Origin: Dyadobacter sp. CY323
Lineage (GTDB): Bacteria; Bacteroidota; Bacteroidia; Cytophagales; Spirosomataceae
Length of the DNA: 64,000 nucleotides
Assembly (NCBI RefSeq): GCF_021390245.1
Contig: NZ_JAJUXH010000023.1
Location: forward strand, 87,801-151,800
Direction of reading: 5' to 3'
The position numbers were made by a program, and so were the translations under genes. Under the pieces are notes generated by a model that saw only the letters and a list, made by a program, of their open reading frames with translations, made no database searches and was not told the DNA's origin. This document shows positions 45,724-53,072 of the stretch, one piece after another; positions within the stretch are counted from its first letter, which is position 1, and each line of letters starts with the position of its first letter.

Positions 45724-45757
45724 GATGATTGAATTTAAATTGATGTTCTGCCCATTG

Positions 45758-45783
45758 GACAATACTCACGGATCAATGGTTAC
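45758..45783 (-). promoter_or_regulatory. ECF-type promoter of the small membrane protein gene
   Basis: On the minus strand GTAACC (45783 to 45778) is followed after 17 bp by GTC (45760 to 45758). The plus-strand promoter of the adjacent sigma gene has the same boxes and spacing, so both likely use the sigma factor encoded there. Confidence 0.5.
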
Positions 45784-45824
45784 AGTTTCTTGCAAAAAAT
45801 TATTAAAAAAAATTCATCTGAATT

Positions 45825-45850
45825 GTAACCAGGCAAACCACTATCCAGTC
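45825..45850 (+). promoter_or_regulatory. ECF-type autoregulated promoter of the sigma factor gene
   Basis: GTAACC (45825-45830), a 17-bp spacer and GTC (45848-45850) lie 25 bp before the sigma factor ATG. It mirrors the divergent promoter at 45758-45783. Paired identical boxes on both sides of an ECF gene are a common sign of autoregulation. Confidence 0.5.
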
Positions 45851-45874
45851 TCATCGAAAGCAAAGTATTGATAC

Positions 45875-46426
45875 ATGACCAGTAAGGATGACCAGGCTTA
45901 TATCGAAAAGGTAAAACGAGGAGACCTGGCTTCCTACACGTATCTTGTTGATAAGTACAAAAACATGGCATTCACGATTGCCATGCGGATTTTGTCCGAT
46001 TCGTTTGAGGCTGAGGACGTGGCGCAGGAAAGTTTCATAAAAGCGTATCTGCAGATTGGCAGCTTTCAGGGAAAATCCAAGTTTTCGACCTGGCTTTATA
46101 CCATTGTGTATCGCACAGCGGTTTCCAAATTGCAGCAAGGAAAGTTTAAATTTGCCTCGCTGGATGACGAAATAGGTGAAGAGTATGCTTACGATTATTC
46201 GTCAAATGCGATCGAAAAATTACAGACCGCCGAGAGGGAAAAATTTGTAAAAGAAGCCATTCAAAGACTTCCAAAAGCAGAGTCAGTCGTAATTACGTTG
46301 TTTTATCTGAGCGAGAATTCGGTTGAGGAGATCAGCGAAATAACAGGGTTGTCCGCTTCAAACGTGAAAGTCAAGTTATTCAGGGCGAGGAAGATTCTCG
46401 AGAAAGAGTTACATTTCCTATTATAA
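45875..46426 (+). CDS. ECF-family RNA polymerase sigma factor
   Basis: A 183-residue ECF sigma factor. Region 2 includes YTYLVDKYKNMAFTIAMRIL, EDVAQESFIKAYLQIGSF and KFSTWLYTIVYRTAVSKLQ. Region 4 includes RLPKAESVVITLFYLSENS and the helix-turn-helix VEEISEITGLSASNVKVKLF. It is followed after 8 bp by a membrane protein that is its probable anti-sigma factor. It probably responds to an envelope signal and controls itself and the divergent small membrane protein gene. Confidence 0.94.
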   Translation: MTSKDDQAYIEKVKRGDLASYTYLVDKYKNMAFTIAMRILSDSFEAEDVAQESFIKAYLQIGSFQGKSKFSTWLYTIVYRTAVSKLQQGKFKFASLDDEIGEEYAYDYSSNAIEKLQTAEREKFVKEAIQRLPKAESVVITLFYLSENSVEEISEITGLSASNVKVKLFRARKILEKELHFLL

Positions 46427-46434
46427 AGACAGAT

Positions 46435-46956
46435 ATGGGGACTGAGGAAAATAAGAACGAAAACTTATCGAAACTGCTCCGGGCTGCCGGTGAGGAAAGA
46501 GCTCCGTTTCATTTTTCGGAGCATGTTTTGAAAGGTATTCAGACTGAACTACAAATCCAGGCAGCAACTGAATGGTCACTTAAACTGGTACTGATGCAGA
46601 ATGCGATCGAACAACCCTCTGCCGATTTCGGGGTAAATCTCATTCATGAGCTCACCAAAGCGTCTTCGGTTCACTACAAGCCGATCATTTCTGTAAAAAC
46701 ATGGTTTGGAATTGCAGCTGCGGTAACGTTATTATTGCTCGCAGGCTATTTGTTCCCGTCGTCCACACCAGCAGCAATGCCGCAGTTCCTTGCATTCCTC
46801 GGCAAACGCACGCCATCAATCCTGGCTATCCCGGATATCCAAACAGGTACGTTGCATATCGGTATTCTGACGTTGATCGGCCTATCTGCACTAATATTGG
46901 CCGACTATTTTTTCCGCAACAAATTTTCGGTTAACAACAAACTAGCCAGATCCTGA
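46435..46956 (+). CDS. Probable membrane-bound anti-sigma factor
   Basis: A 173-residue protein with a cytoplasmic N-terminal region of about 88 residues (including FHFSEHVLKGIQTEL) and two predicted membrane helices near 90-107 (FGIAAAVTLLLLAGYLF) and 141-160 (IGILTLIGLSALILADYF). It shows no zinc-binding HxxxCxxC motif, so it is not of the ZAS class. The role is assigned from gene order directly after the ECF sigma gene and its membrane topology. Its stop codon lies in the loop of a terminator hairpin. Confidence 0.7.
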   Translation: MGTEENKNENLSKLLRAAGEERAPFHFSEHVLKGIQTELQIQAATEWSLKLVLMQNAIEQPSADFGVNLIHELTKASSVHYKPIISVKTWFGIAAAVTLLLLAGYLFPSSTPAAMPQFLAFLGKRTPSILAIPDIQTGTLHIGILTLIGLSALILADYFFRNKFSVNNKLARS

Positions 46957-46970
46957 GGGACCTGGCTAGT
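46941..46970. terminator. Terminator hairpin overlapping the anti-sigma stop codon
   Basis: ACTAGCCAGATCC and GGACCTGGCTAGT pair over 13 bp with one mismatch around TGAG, and the TGA of the loop is the anti-sigma gene's stop codon. It lies between convergent genes. No strong T-run follows. Confidence 0.55.
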
Positions 46971-47006
46971 ACTACATGGCTAATTTATTCTGACTGCATT
47001 TCTTGC

Positions 47007-47381
47007 TTATCCTCTCCACGTATTACGTTTTCCGGCATTCTGATAAGCGTACAAACGCTGACGCTGCACCGGAGTTAAAACGGAAAGGATCTCTTTTTCT
47101 TTTTGCATTTCCAGTCTCTGCACACTCTGGTAGGTGGATCTTCTGTTTGAAGACATCAGCCGGTCATATTGGTTCTCGATTTTCTTGATCTGGTTTTCCT
47201 GCTTGCGGGTAAGTCCGACGATCTTATCCAGTTTATTGATCTGGAACTCTTCATTGGAATTATCTACTCTCGAATTTCTCGAAGCGGTTGCCGGAATTTC
47301 ATGGCTTTTGTAACGTTGGGCAAAGCCGTTTCCGATGGTCAATGTTACAATTGTCGCGATTGCTAAGATGGTCTTTTTCAT
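47007..47381 (-). CDS. Small exported Spy/CpxP-like protein
   Basis: A 124-residue periplasmic protein. Residues 1-21 are a signal peptide ending NGFAQ. The mature chain is helical and charged, with LTRKQENQIKKIENQYDRLM and LTPVQRQRLYAYQ, two LTxxQ-type segments as in the Spy/CpxP periplasmic chaperone group. Such proteins often accompany envelope-stress ECF modules, and this one converges on the sigma/anti-sigma pair. No matching GTAACC-N17-GTC promoter was found upstream, so control by that sigma factor is not supported. Confidence 0.65.
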   Translation of the reverse strand: MKKTILAIATIVTLTIGNGFAQRYKSHEIPATASRNSRVDNSNEEFQINKLDKIVGLTRKQENQIKKIENQYDRLMSSNRRSTYQSVQRLEMQKEKEILSVLTPVQRQRLYAYQNAGKRNTWRG

Positions 47382-47575
47382 GGTTTCTAAATTTAAAATT
47401 GTTCGTTAATGTAGGTTAGAGGCCATTTTCTCATTCAAGTTTAAACGACTTTAAGCGCAATCTACGAACTGGAAACAGTTACAGACAGTCACCCCATTTT
47501 AATCGACGAATGGTTACTTAATGCATTGCCAATCTGCATCTATTGTCTTCTGAAGTATCAACAATAGATAATTTG

Positions 47576-47583
47576 TATATTTG
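47576..47583 (+). promoter_or_regulatory. -7 box of the antitoxin gene
   Basis: TATATTTG fits TAnnTTTG. It lies 8 bp before the first in-frame ATG (47592) and 23 bp before the second (47607), which makes the second ATG the more natural start. No well-spaced -33 box was found. Confidence 0.4.
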
Positions 47584-47591
47584 ATTTCTAC

Positions 47592-47816
47592 ATGAACAAT
47601 ACCACAATGTCAACTGCTATTAAGGGGATTTTCGAAAACGGCCAGATCACTTTGTTGGAAAAACCGCCTGTCAATAAGCGTATGGAAGTGATTGTGACCT
47701 TTATAGACGAGAAAATAGCTATCCAAAAAAAGCGTGTGGCAGGCGTGCCAAGCGGAAAAGTGAAGATGTCTGACGACTTTGATGACCCCCTGACTGAACT
47801 TAATGACTATATGTAA
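47592..47816 (+). CDS. VapB-like antitoxin
   Basis: A 74-residue protein (69 if it starts at 47607 with MSTAIKGIFENGQI). The sequence KGIFENGQITLLEKPPVNK with a beta-strand N-terminus is typical of antitoxins of the AF2212/DUF2281 kind that pair with PIN toxins. The acidic C-terminal tail (MSDDFDDPLTELNDYM) would be the toxin-binding part. A broken PIN toxin gene starts at the next base, so the pair is no longer a working toxin-antitoxin module. Confidence 0.75.
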   Translation: MNNTTMSTAIKGIFENGQITLLEKPPVNKRMEVIVTFIDEKIAIQKKRVAGVPSGKVKMSDDFDDPLTELNDYM

Positions 47817-48045
47817 ATGAATTTACTTTTAGATACACACGCACTAATTTGGTTTCTTGAAGACAATCCCAAACTTTCCCAGAAAACAAAGCTTTTAATT
47901 GAAGATATAAAGAACAATGTCTTCGTCAGTACGGCAACCTGGTTTGAGATTTCTATTAACTATCAATTGGTAAATTAGAATTACCTGATTCATTGTCGGA
48001 AACCATTGTGAAATCTTCTTTAAATAACGTTCATGATACTTACCA
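47817..48045 (+). pseudogene. PIN-domain VapC-like toxin, frameshifted and truncated
   Basis: Reads MNLLLDTHALIWFLEDNPKL, the start of a PIN ribonuclease with its first catalytic aspartate (Asp6), and continues NNVFVSTATWFEISINYQL. The frame then stops at 47978. One extra G after the TTG at 47967-47969 would restore GKLELPDSLSETIVKSS, the usual PIN continuation, so a single-base deletion is likely. The restored frame also runs into the convergent P13 gene after about 80 codons, where a PIN domain needs about 120-130. The toxin is therefore broken twice. Confidence 0.75.
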
Positions 48046-48047
48046 CA

Positions 48048-50423
48048 TCACTCGCTACGCAACGACTTAACCGGATTCATCAAAGCTGCTTTGATCGCTT
48101 GAAAGCTGACAGTCAATAAAGTAATGATGACAGCGAGGAATGCGGAGATTGCAAAAACAACCCAGCTCAGCTCAATGTGATATTCGTACTTTTTCAACCA
48201 GTCGTTGAGAAAATACAATGCAATGGGTGAAGCGATCACGCAGGACAGCAAAACGAGATAGATAAACTCTTTGGACAACATCGCCCACATTTGCGAGACG
48301 CTGGCGCCCAGTGCTTTACGTATCCCAATTTCTTTGGTGCGTTGCTCGGCAGTGTAGGCTGCGAGACCGAACAAGCCGAGACACGAAATGAAAACGGCCA
48401 GCACCGCGAAAACCCTCGCAAGTTTCCCAATGCGCTCCTCCGACCTGAACTTCGCCTCATATTCCTGGTCAGCGAATTTGAATTCAAATGGAGAGTCAGG
48501 ATCAAATTTTCTGAAAATAGCTTCTACCTTTTTTAATGCCTGATCCACCGGTTTGCCGGGAATCAATTTCACGTTGATCAGGTTTGCCCATTCATAATCC
48601 ATCAGAAAAATGGTTGGTACTGCCGGTTCATATGGCGATTGCATGACCATATCTTTAACCACACCCACAACCTGTCTCGGTTTGCCATTATAACGGATCG
48701 TTTTACCAACAATATCTTTAATGCCAGTCAGTTTCACCGCCGATTCATTCAAAATAAATGCCGCAGTATCGGTAGAGAAATCGCGTGAAAAGTCTCTTCC
48801 GTCGGTAATTTTCCAGCCAATTGTTTTACCAAAATCATGAGTGCAGGCAATGGTACCAAATAATGGAACTGATCCTGCCTCCATTCCCTCCCACTCAAAA
48901 CCGATCTGGTTTGAATAAATTCCGGTGGTCGGACTGGAAGATTCACTCATTTCATAAACCACGCCGGATTTCAAAAGATCATCACGCAGCGGATAATATT
49001 TCCCGTAAAGATTTGGTGAAATGCTGATCTGCAACAATCCTTGCCTGTCGTAACCAACGGGCCTGTCTTTCGCATGCTGAATTTGCTGAAATACGATTAT
49101 AGTGCCGATAATGAGCGTAATGGAGACCGTAAACTGCATGACCACCATCACTTTACGCGGCACCGCCGACCATTTACCTACTTTAAATGTGCCTTTCAAA
49201 ACCGCGAGCGGATTAAAAGACGATAAATAGAATGCCGGGTAACTTCCGGAAACGAGCCCGGTAAACAGTGAGAAAATGATTAATGCGAGCCAGAACTGAT
49301 AGTAGTTAAATGGAAACGTGACGTGTTTTCCAGAAAGATCATTGAATGCAGGAAGTACTAAAAGAACAATCAAAATGGCCAGTACCAGTGCAAACGAGAC
49401 AACGAGAAATGATTCGCTCAAAAACTGGAATACAAGCTGACTTTTCAAGGAGCCGATCGACTTTCGGATGCCTACCTCTTTGGCGCGTTTCTCGGAGCGC
49501 GCCGTACTCAGGTTCATGAAATTGATGCAGGCCAGCAGCAACACAAAAATCCCGATAATGCTGAACAGCCAAACGAATTGAATGGCGCCACCAACATTCT
49601 GCCCATTTTTGAAGTCCGAATACAAATGCCAGCGGCTCATCGGATGTAAAAAGTACTGTGGCTTATCGGTTTTGGAGAATGCATGGGGCATTTCCACGTC
49701 CCTGATTTTTCTCGATACTTTGGCAATATCCGCATGATCGGCCACTTGCGCAAAAAACTGAAACGAGTGGTTACCCCATTGATCCTGAGCGCTTTTGACC
49801 CAATTCTCCGCATTCAGATAATCACTCCATGGCAGTATTAGATAAAGCTCATTAAATGCAGAATTAAACGGAATGTCTTCATATACGCCCGTTACTTTCA
49901 CATTCTTTTTGATATCTAGTTTCAGGGTTCTGTTAAGCGGGTCGTGATCGCCAAAAAGTGATTTCGCCAGCGATTCGGAGATCACGATCGAACCCGGATT
50001 TTTCAATGCGCTGTAATCGCCCCGTATCATTTTCAGTGACAGCATTTCAGGTAACGAAGGCTGCGCCCACATTCCGGTTTTATTGATCTTCTTATCCCCA
50101 TTTGCCAGCAAATGCCCGAAGTTCCAGGAAGCGAGTGAGGTGAATTTGAAATCCGAACCATACTTGGTGGCCATTTCCGTCACCGCCGGGATAGAAACCG
50201 CGGTACCACTTCCGGTTTGCTCGTTAAAAGTCTGGCTGATCCACGCCTGAACAATCCGATCATGGTTTTTATGATACTTGTTAAACGACAGCTCATCCCA
50301 AACCCAAAGCCCGATCAGCATCGCCACCGCAATGCCAACCGCAAGTCCGACGATATTAATAAATGAATAAACCTTATTTTTAGAAAGGTTTCGGAGGGCA
50401 ATTTTGAGGTAGTTTCTGATCAT
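48048..50423 (-). CDS. P13: FtsX/MacB-type ABC transporter permease (A type)
   Basis: A 791-residue A-type permease, last gene of the P13-P16 block. HPMSRWHLYSDFKNGQNVGG before TM2 is almost the same as in P4. Coupling motifs are TARSEKRAKEVGIRKSIGSL and YTAEQRTKEIGIRKALGAS. It is the only A-type copy outside P2-P8. Its 3' end meets the truncated toxin gene, which suggests the permease block moved into or was rearranged at that site. Confidence 0.95.
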   Translation of the reverse strand: MIRNYLKIALRNLSKNKVYSFINIVGLAVGIAVAMLIGLWVWDELSFNKYHKNHDRIVQAWISQTFNEQTGSGTAVSIPAVTEMATKYGSDFKFTSLASWNFGHLLANGDKKINKTGMWAQPSLPEMLSLKMIRGDYSALKNPGSIVISESLAKSLFGDHDPLNRTLKLDIKKNVKVTGVYEDIPFNSAFNELYLILPWSDYLNAENWVKSAQDQWGNHSFQFFAQVADHADIAKVSRKIRDVEMPHAFSKTDKPQYFLHPMSRWHLYSDFKNGQNVGGAIQFVWLFSIIGIFVLLLACINFMNLSTARSEKRAKEVGIRKSIGSLKSQLVFQFLSESFLVVSFALVLAILIVLLVLPAFNDLSGKHVTFPFNYYQFWLALIIFSLFTGLVSGSYPAFYLSSFNPLAVLKGTFKVGKWSAVPRKVMVVMQFTVSITLIIGTIIVFQQIQHAKDRPVGYDRQGLLQISISPNLYGKYYPLRDDLLKSGVVYEMSESSSPTTGIYSNQIGFEWEGMEAGSVPLFGTIACTHDFGKTIGWKITDGRDFSRDFSTDTAAFILNESAVKLTGIKDIVGKTIRYNGKPRQVVGVVKDMVMQSPYEPAVPTIFLMDYEWANLINVKLIPGKPVDQALKKVEAIFRKFDPDSPFEFKFADQEYEAKFRSEERIGKLARVFAVLAVFISCLGLFGLAAYTAEQRTKEIGIRKALGASVSQMWAMLSKEFIYLVLLSCVIASPIALYFLNDWLKKYEYHIELSWVVFAISAFLAVIITLLTVSFQAIKAALMNPVKSLRSE

Positions 50424-50433
50424 GGCGGGGGTG

Positions 50434-50621
50434 GCTGTTAGCTGTTAGCTGTTAGTTGTTAGCTGTTAGCTGTTAGCTGTTAGCTGTTAGCTGTTAGCTG
50501 TTTAAAATGTCTCTTTGGTATCGTTTACTTATGATATTCATCAAAAAAAAGGGCTAAAAGCTAAAAGCTAATTGCTAAAGGCTAATTGCTAACAGATAAT
50601 AGCTAATAGCTAATAGCTATT
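50434..50621 (-). repeat. Inverted heptamer leader of P13, longest run
   Basis: Nine tandem heptamers GTTAGCT (one is GTTAGTT) fill 50437-50499. After about 50 bp of AT-rich sequence, 50549-50621 holds about ten complementary units (AAAGCTAAAAGCTAATTGCT, TAATAGCTAATAGC). This is the longest arm pair in the window, about 190 bp in all. Confidence 0.85.
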
Positions 50622-50623
50622 AC

Positions 50624-53038
50624 CTACTCACTCCTCAGCGCCTTTACGGGATTCACCAATGCTGCTTTTATGCTCTGGAAACTCACGGTAACCAATGCGA
50701 TTACAATCGCGAAAATACCTGCTGCGACGTACAGCCACCAGCTGATGTTAACTTTGTAAGTAAAGTCCTGCTGCCATTCGTTCATGAAATACCAGGCAAT
50801 GGGCGAGGCGATGATCAGGGCGACGATAACCAGTTTTACAAAATCCACGGAGAAAAGACTAAAAATATTGAACGCCGTTGCACCGATTGCTTTACGGATT
50901 CCCATTTCTTTTGTTCGCGATTCTGCCATGAATGCGACTACGCCATATAAACCCAGGCATCCGATGAAAATAGCAATGCCAGAAAGTATTTTGAACAAGT
51001 CAAACAGCTTTTCCTCTTTCTCGTAAAAACTGTTTAATGTTTCATCCAGAAAGGAATATTTAAAAAGAAAATCCGGGAAAGATGCGGACCACGCCTTTTC
51101 TATTTTTTCGATTAATGCAGGATTAGAGCCCGCAGCCAGCTTTATTCCAAGCGTTCCATAGTTGCCCCGGGCCGTGGTCAGCACACATGGGATAATTTCA
51201 CGGTGCAGGCTATATGTATTGAAATTCTTGACGACCCCCACAATCGGCAGCTTCACGCTTGATCCGCCGATTGCCATTCGCTTACCGATCACTTCTTCGG
51301 GCTTTTTGAATCCCAGTTTCTGCACAAAAGCCTCATTGATCACAAATTCACGCATGGTATCGGCAGGCAGGTACATACGTCCGGCAATCATCTGCAAACC
51401 ATATGTTTTGACATAGGCCGTATCCGCAGGCCGCATTACCACCTCGAAATCGAGCATTTCAGCATCGTTTTCAAATGTAAAGCCGGTTTGCCAGTTACTC
51501 CTCGACATGGGAGTAAATGCACTGTAACTCATATCCTTAATACCCGGCTCCGATTTGAGCTTCGCATACAAAGTTTCAAGTTGACCGGGACCTTGTCCGG
51601 GAATGGGCATACTTACAATCGCATCTTTTTCAAAACCCAGGTCCATTGTCCGGAAATACTTCATCTGGCTGTATGCGATCAATGTTCCCAGTAAAACAAC
51701 CTGCGAAATGGTAAACTGGAGTACGATCAACCCGCGTCGCAGATTGGACTGACCGTTTCCACTTGCCCGCATCGTACCTTTCAAAGCAAGAATGGGCTGA
51801 TAACCGGAAACTACCAGTGCCGGATATGCGCCGGAAAGTACCGTCGTAATAATTGCCAGTACGAGCAAGAATATGAGAATAACCGGGTCCGCAATGAACA
51901 TGACACCTTTGGACTGGATGTTCAATATCTCGGCCACATACGGGAGCGTCAGTTGGGCGAGGAGCAATGCAAGTAACACCGAAATGACCGTTAAAATACC
52001 GGTTTCAGAAAAGTACTGTCTGAGCAGCTGGCCACGCGTACTTCCCAGCACTTTCCGGACGCCCACTTCCCGGGCCCGTCGCAGCGCCTGGGCAGTTGCC
52101 AGGTTAATAAAATTGACACAGGCTGTTACCAGAATGAATACGCCAATCAGGACCATAGACCAGATCATACCTTTGCTGATGGTACGTCCCGCATAGTTCT
52201 GCGTACGATTATCGAAATGAATGTCATTTACCGGCTGCAATACTATTTCTGTCTCCGCCGCATCCTTCGGATCTCTGTATTTTTTGGACAATGCCGCCAG
52301 ATTTTGTTCCATCCGTTCCTTACTGAGCGACTCCGGCAAGCGCATGTACATTTGTCCGCCCCCGTATGTGCTAACCCAATCATCCCAGTTTGTAAATGAC
52401 CCGTAATCTTTTAAAGATGAGAAAGAAAGCAAAGTATTGAATGGAAAACTGGTAGTGGGCGGCGAATCTTTAACTAAGCCAGTCACCACAAAATCCTTGC
52501 GATTGGACACACGGATGGTCTTACCCATTGGATCAGCATTTCCAAAGTATTTCTTTGCCTGCGTTTCGGAGAGAACAACTGAGCCGGGGTTGGTCAATGA
52601 AGTTGATGGTGAACCTTTTAACCAGGTGTAGTTAAAAAGTTTGAAGTATTCCGGACCGATAAAAGATACGGAGTAAAACGGTTCTGAAAACTTCTTGCGT
52701 CCCGCACCTTCACCAATCGTGATCAGCGTTTCGCGCATCGCATAGGTACAGGAGATCAGATCTTTAACTTCGGGGTAGTCGCTTTTGATCGCTGCAAGAG
52801 CAGGCAGCGACATGCCTGCATTATAACCCTTGTCACCAGCCTCCTTATTGTGCTGCACAATGCGGAACACCCGTTCCACCTGGCTATGGTGCTGGTCGAA
52901 ACTCAGTTCATAGCGAACGGTAAAAAAAATGAGCAGGCAGCAGGCCAGGCCGAGCGTCAGGCCGACGATGTTGATCATGGTAAAATTCCAGTTGCGCCGG
53001 AGATTCCGGAACGAGGTAATCAGATAATTTTTGATCAT
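50624..53038 (-). CDS. P14: FtsX/MacB-type ABC transporter permease
   Basis: An 804-residue permease. Motifs are ATAQALRRAREVGVRKVLGS and FMAESRTKEMGIRKAIGAT. It is closest to P11 around TM2. It ends NPVKALRSE. P15 precedes it by only 34 bp with no repeat arms between, so P15 and P14 form the tightest pair in the array and are probably co-transcribed. Confidence 0.95.
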   Translation of the reverse strand: MIKNYLITSFRNLRRNWNFTMINIVGLTLGLACCLLIFFTVRYELSFDQHHSQVERVFRIVQHNKEAGDKGYNAGMSLPALAAIKSDYPEVKDLISCTYAMRETLITIGEGAGRKKFSEPFYSVSFIGPEYFKLFNYTWLKGSPSTSLTNPGSVVLSETQAKKYFGNADPMGKTIRVSNRKDFVVTGLVKDSPPTTSFPFNTLLSFSSLKDYGSFTNWDDWVSTYGGGQMYMRLPESLSKERMEQNLAALSKKYRDPKDAAETEIVLQPVNDIHFDNRTQNYAGRTISKGMIWSMVLIGVFILVTACVNFINLATAQALRRAREVGVRKVLGSTRGQLLRQYFSETGILTVISVLLALLLAQLTLPYVAEILNIQSKGVMFIADPVILIFLLVLAIITTVLSGAYPALVVSGYQPILALKGTMRASGNGQSNLRRGLIVLQFTISQVVLLGTLIAYSQMKYFRTMDLGFEKDAIVSMPIPGQGPGQLETLYAKLKSEPGIKDMSYSAFTPMSRSNWQTGFTFENDAEMLDFEVVMRPADTAYVKTYGLQMIAGRMYLPADTMREFVINEAFVQKLGFKKPEEVIGKRMAIGGSSVKLPIVGVVKNFNTYSLHREIIPCVLTTARGNYGTLGIKLAAGSNPALIEKIEKAWSASFPDFLFKYSFLDETLNSFYEKEEKLFDLFKILSGIAIFIGCLGLYGVVAFMAESRTKEMGIRKAIGATAFNIFSLFSVDFVKLVIVALIIASPIAWYFMNEWQQDFTYKVNISWWLYVAAGIFAIVIALVTVSFQSIKAALVNPVKALRSE

Positions 53039-53072
53039 GGCTATGGGAAATTTTGATATTGTCTTTTATATC

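Noticed and set aside
47382..47591. GTAACC-N17-GTC promoter upstream of the Spy-like gene
   Set aside because: A GTAACC is present on the minus strand (47517 to 47512), but GTC is not found 17 bp downstream, so it does not match the sigma-dependent promoters at 45758-45850.
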